Origin: a virus
DNA length: 21,849 nucleotides
Direction: 5' to 3' (one strand)
Virus record (IMG/VR): IMGVR_UViG_3300017757_000188
Coordinates: 1 to 21,849 of that record
This document shows positions 21,259 through 21,849 of this stretch, one piece after another. The position numbers were made by a program, and so were the translations under genes. Below the pieces are notes generated by a model. It was not told the DNA's origin. It did no database searches and worked only from the letters and a program-made list of their open reading frames with translations. How positions within the stretch are numbered: position 1 is the first letter of the stretch; each line of letters begins with the position of its first letter.

Positions 21259-21266
21259 TATTTATA
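21259..21266 (-). promoter_or_regulatory. T4-late-type promoter (TATAAATA) directly before an ATG
   Basis: A perfect TATAAATA on the minus strand ends 4 bases (ctgt) before the ATG at 21254. This is the same spacing as the + strand late promoter at 11499-11506. Leaderless transcription of the membrane-protein gene is predicted. Confidence 0.78.
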
Positions 21267-21465
21267 GCCCGAAATGGGTATTTGCTTCAAAAAAATTGGT
21301 CGCGTAAAAAATTGTAGGGAAGTACTTACAGAATCTGGGTGGTGATTCTGCATCACCCAATTTTAAAAAGTGGTCATTAAGCATAAGCTGCAGTTTAGCT
21401 CAAAACTGTTTTATATACCCCGACCCCTCGAAAAAAATTTTTTTATTTTCTTAACCTCCCGCCAT
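21267..21465. other. Gene-free spacer with hairpins and an A/T tract
   Basis: No supported gene. It holds a hairpin GGTGAT-tctgc-ATCACC near 21341-21357; a second, CAGTTT-agctca-AAACTG (21391-21408), followed by TTTTATAT, which could be a weak + strand terminator although no + gene feeds it; and an A7/T7-type tract near 21431-21450. It separates the terminator of the right-hand gene from the late promoter of the membrane-protein gene. Confidence 0.5.
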
Positions 21466-21494
21466 AAAAAAAGGAGTACAATCTCTTGTACTCC
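21466..21494 (-). terminator. Rho-independent terminator of the right-hand minus-strand gene
   Basis: On the minus strand, GGAGTACAA pairs with TTGTACTCC (21473-21481 with 21486-21494), a perfect 9-bp stem with a 4-base loop, followed at once by seven T's (21466-21472 read as A's on +). It lies 27 bases after the stop codon of the truncated gene at 21522. A smaller GGGG-tgtg-CCCC hairpin (21498-21509) lies between. Confidence 0.85.
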
Positions 21495-21521
21495 CCCGGG
21501 GTGTGCCCCTTATGCTAACTA

Positions 21522-21848
21522 TTAATCTGCTCTTGAACCTGCGTAAGCTGTAAAGCCTGCAGCCTTAAACACATCTGCAGCTGCTCTAGCACCTGCTTCC
21601 TTAGTGCTCATGCACTGTGTTCCTAAGCCACTTGGGTTCCATATGCTGAACGCCCTAGTGTAGTCCTGCTCATAGCCTGCTGCTTTCATAGCACGACCTA
21701 GCTTGGTGTTGCCTTTAACACCGTAGATATTAGTCCAAGCAAAGCCACAGTAGCAATGCTCGCCATACTTATTAATATGCTCTACAGCTGCATTATGTGC
21801 AGCAGTCTTAGCTTCTACTAATAAGTCTTTTAGTTCTTGTATTGAATT
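21522..21848 (-). CDS. Conserved marine-phage protein (5' truncated by window edge)
   Basis: The C-terminal 108 residues of a gene that enters from the right edge. It carries CYCGFAWTNIYGVKGNTKLGR, then an IWNPSG segment, a TKEAGARAAADVFKAAGF helix and the ending AYAGSRAD. The combination CGFAW.NIYGVKGNTKLG and KEAGA.AAA..L.AAGFTAYAGSR is, as I recall it, a widespread conserved hypothetical in marine T4-like phages. Function unknown. It is rich in alanine and has a different codon style from its AT-rich neighbours (more GC). It is followed by a strong terminator, so it ends a transcription unit. Confidence 0.75.
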   Translation of the reverse strand, partial: NSIQELKDLLVEAKTAAHNAAVEHINKYGEHCYCGFAWTNIYGVKGNTKLGRAMKAAGYEQDYTRAFSIWNPSGLGTQCMSTKEAGARAAADVFKAAGFTAYAGSRAD

Positions 21849-21849
21849 C

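Noticed and set aside
21255-21356. N-terminal extension of the minus-strand membrane protein
   Set aside because: The extra residues would cross the perfect late promoter box; the ATG at 21254 is better placed.
21844-21849. EcoRI site GAATTC at the exact right edge
   Set aside because: Could hint at a clone boundary, but a single site at the edge is no evidence for it; treated as chance.
1-21849. tRNA genes, CRISPR arrays, transposases or integrases
   Set aside because: None seen on reading both strands; a covariance-model tRNA search would be needed to be certain.

Overview
The window reads as part of the genome of a marine T4-like myovirus (a cyanophage- or pelagiphage-type relative of T4); the host cannot be fixed from sequence. 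The DNA is AT-rich and very densely coded, most neighbouring genes overlap by 1 to about 30 bases, and no tRNA, rRNA, CRISPR or insertion sequence was found. T4-family replication and recombination genes are recognisable: the UvsW helicase, the gp61 primase, the gp41 helicase and a probable small clamp-loader subunit (gp62). They are interleaved with metabolic and surface-sugar genes.

Layout. Bases 1-1762 (+) hold the end of one gene and two glycosyltransferase-like genes. A perfect sigma70-type promoter then opens a run of overlapping + genes to 11116: an unknown 388-aa protein, UvsW, a hypothetical, two tandem 2-oxoglutarate/Fe(II) oxygenase paralogues, a cupin, a hypothetical, a phosphoribosyltransferase, the Kdo enzymes KdsA and KdsB, a gp62-like protein, a zinc-finger protein, peptide deformylase, a WYL_2/SH3-like protein and a miniature DnaE-like polymerase core. 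A short minus-strand gene (11106-11480) faces away from a virion-protein gene (11511-12299). The next + block (12335-17757) holds primase, a 40-aa protein, an Sm-like protein, a PsiE-like membrane protein, a methyltransferase, an N-terminal-only carbamoyltransferase, the replicative helicase and four very small proteins, three of them membrane peptides. After a minus-strand 53-aa membrane protein and a + SGNH-hydrolase-like gene, the rest (18699 to the end) is on the minus strand: a radical SAM enzyme, several small genes, a hairpin-rich spacer, a rho-independent terminator and a truncated conserved phage gene.

How the genes may work together. UvsW, primase, helicase and the gp62-like subunit belong to a T4-type replisome and recombination machine. 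KdsA makes Kdo-8-phosphate and KdsB would activate Kdo as CMP-Kdo. With the glycosyltransferase-like genes (one carrying a HPR motif reminiscent of capsule/Kdo transferases), a carbamoyltransferase, a methyltransferase, a cupin and an SGNH-like protein, this suggests sugar synthesis and decoration, either of the host envelope or of the virion.

The most striking feature is the promoter layout. Three replication-linked transcription units have perfect TTGACA-N17/18-TATAAT promoters ending 5-6 bases before the ATG. Three other genes, including the virion protein, have T4-late TATAAATA (or GATAAATA) boxes ending 4-5 bases before the ATG. In all six cases the expected transcription start falls on or next to the A of the ATG, so the mRNAs would be leaderless in two separate promoter classes.
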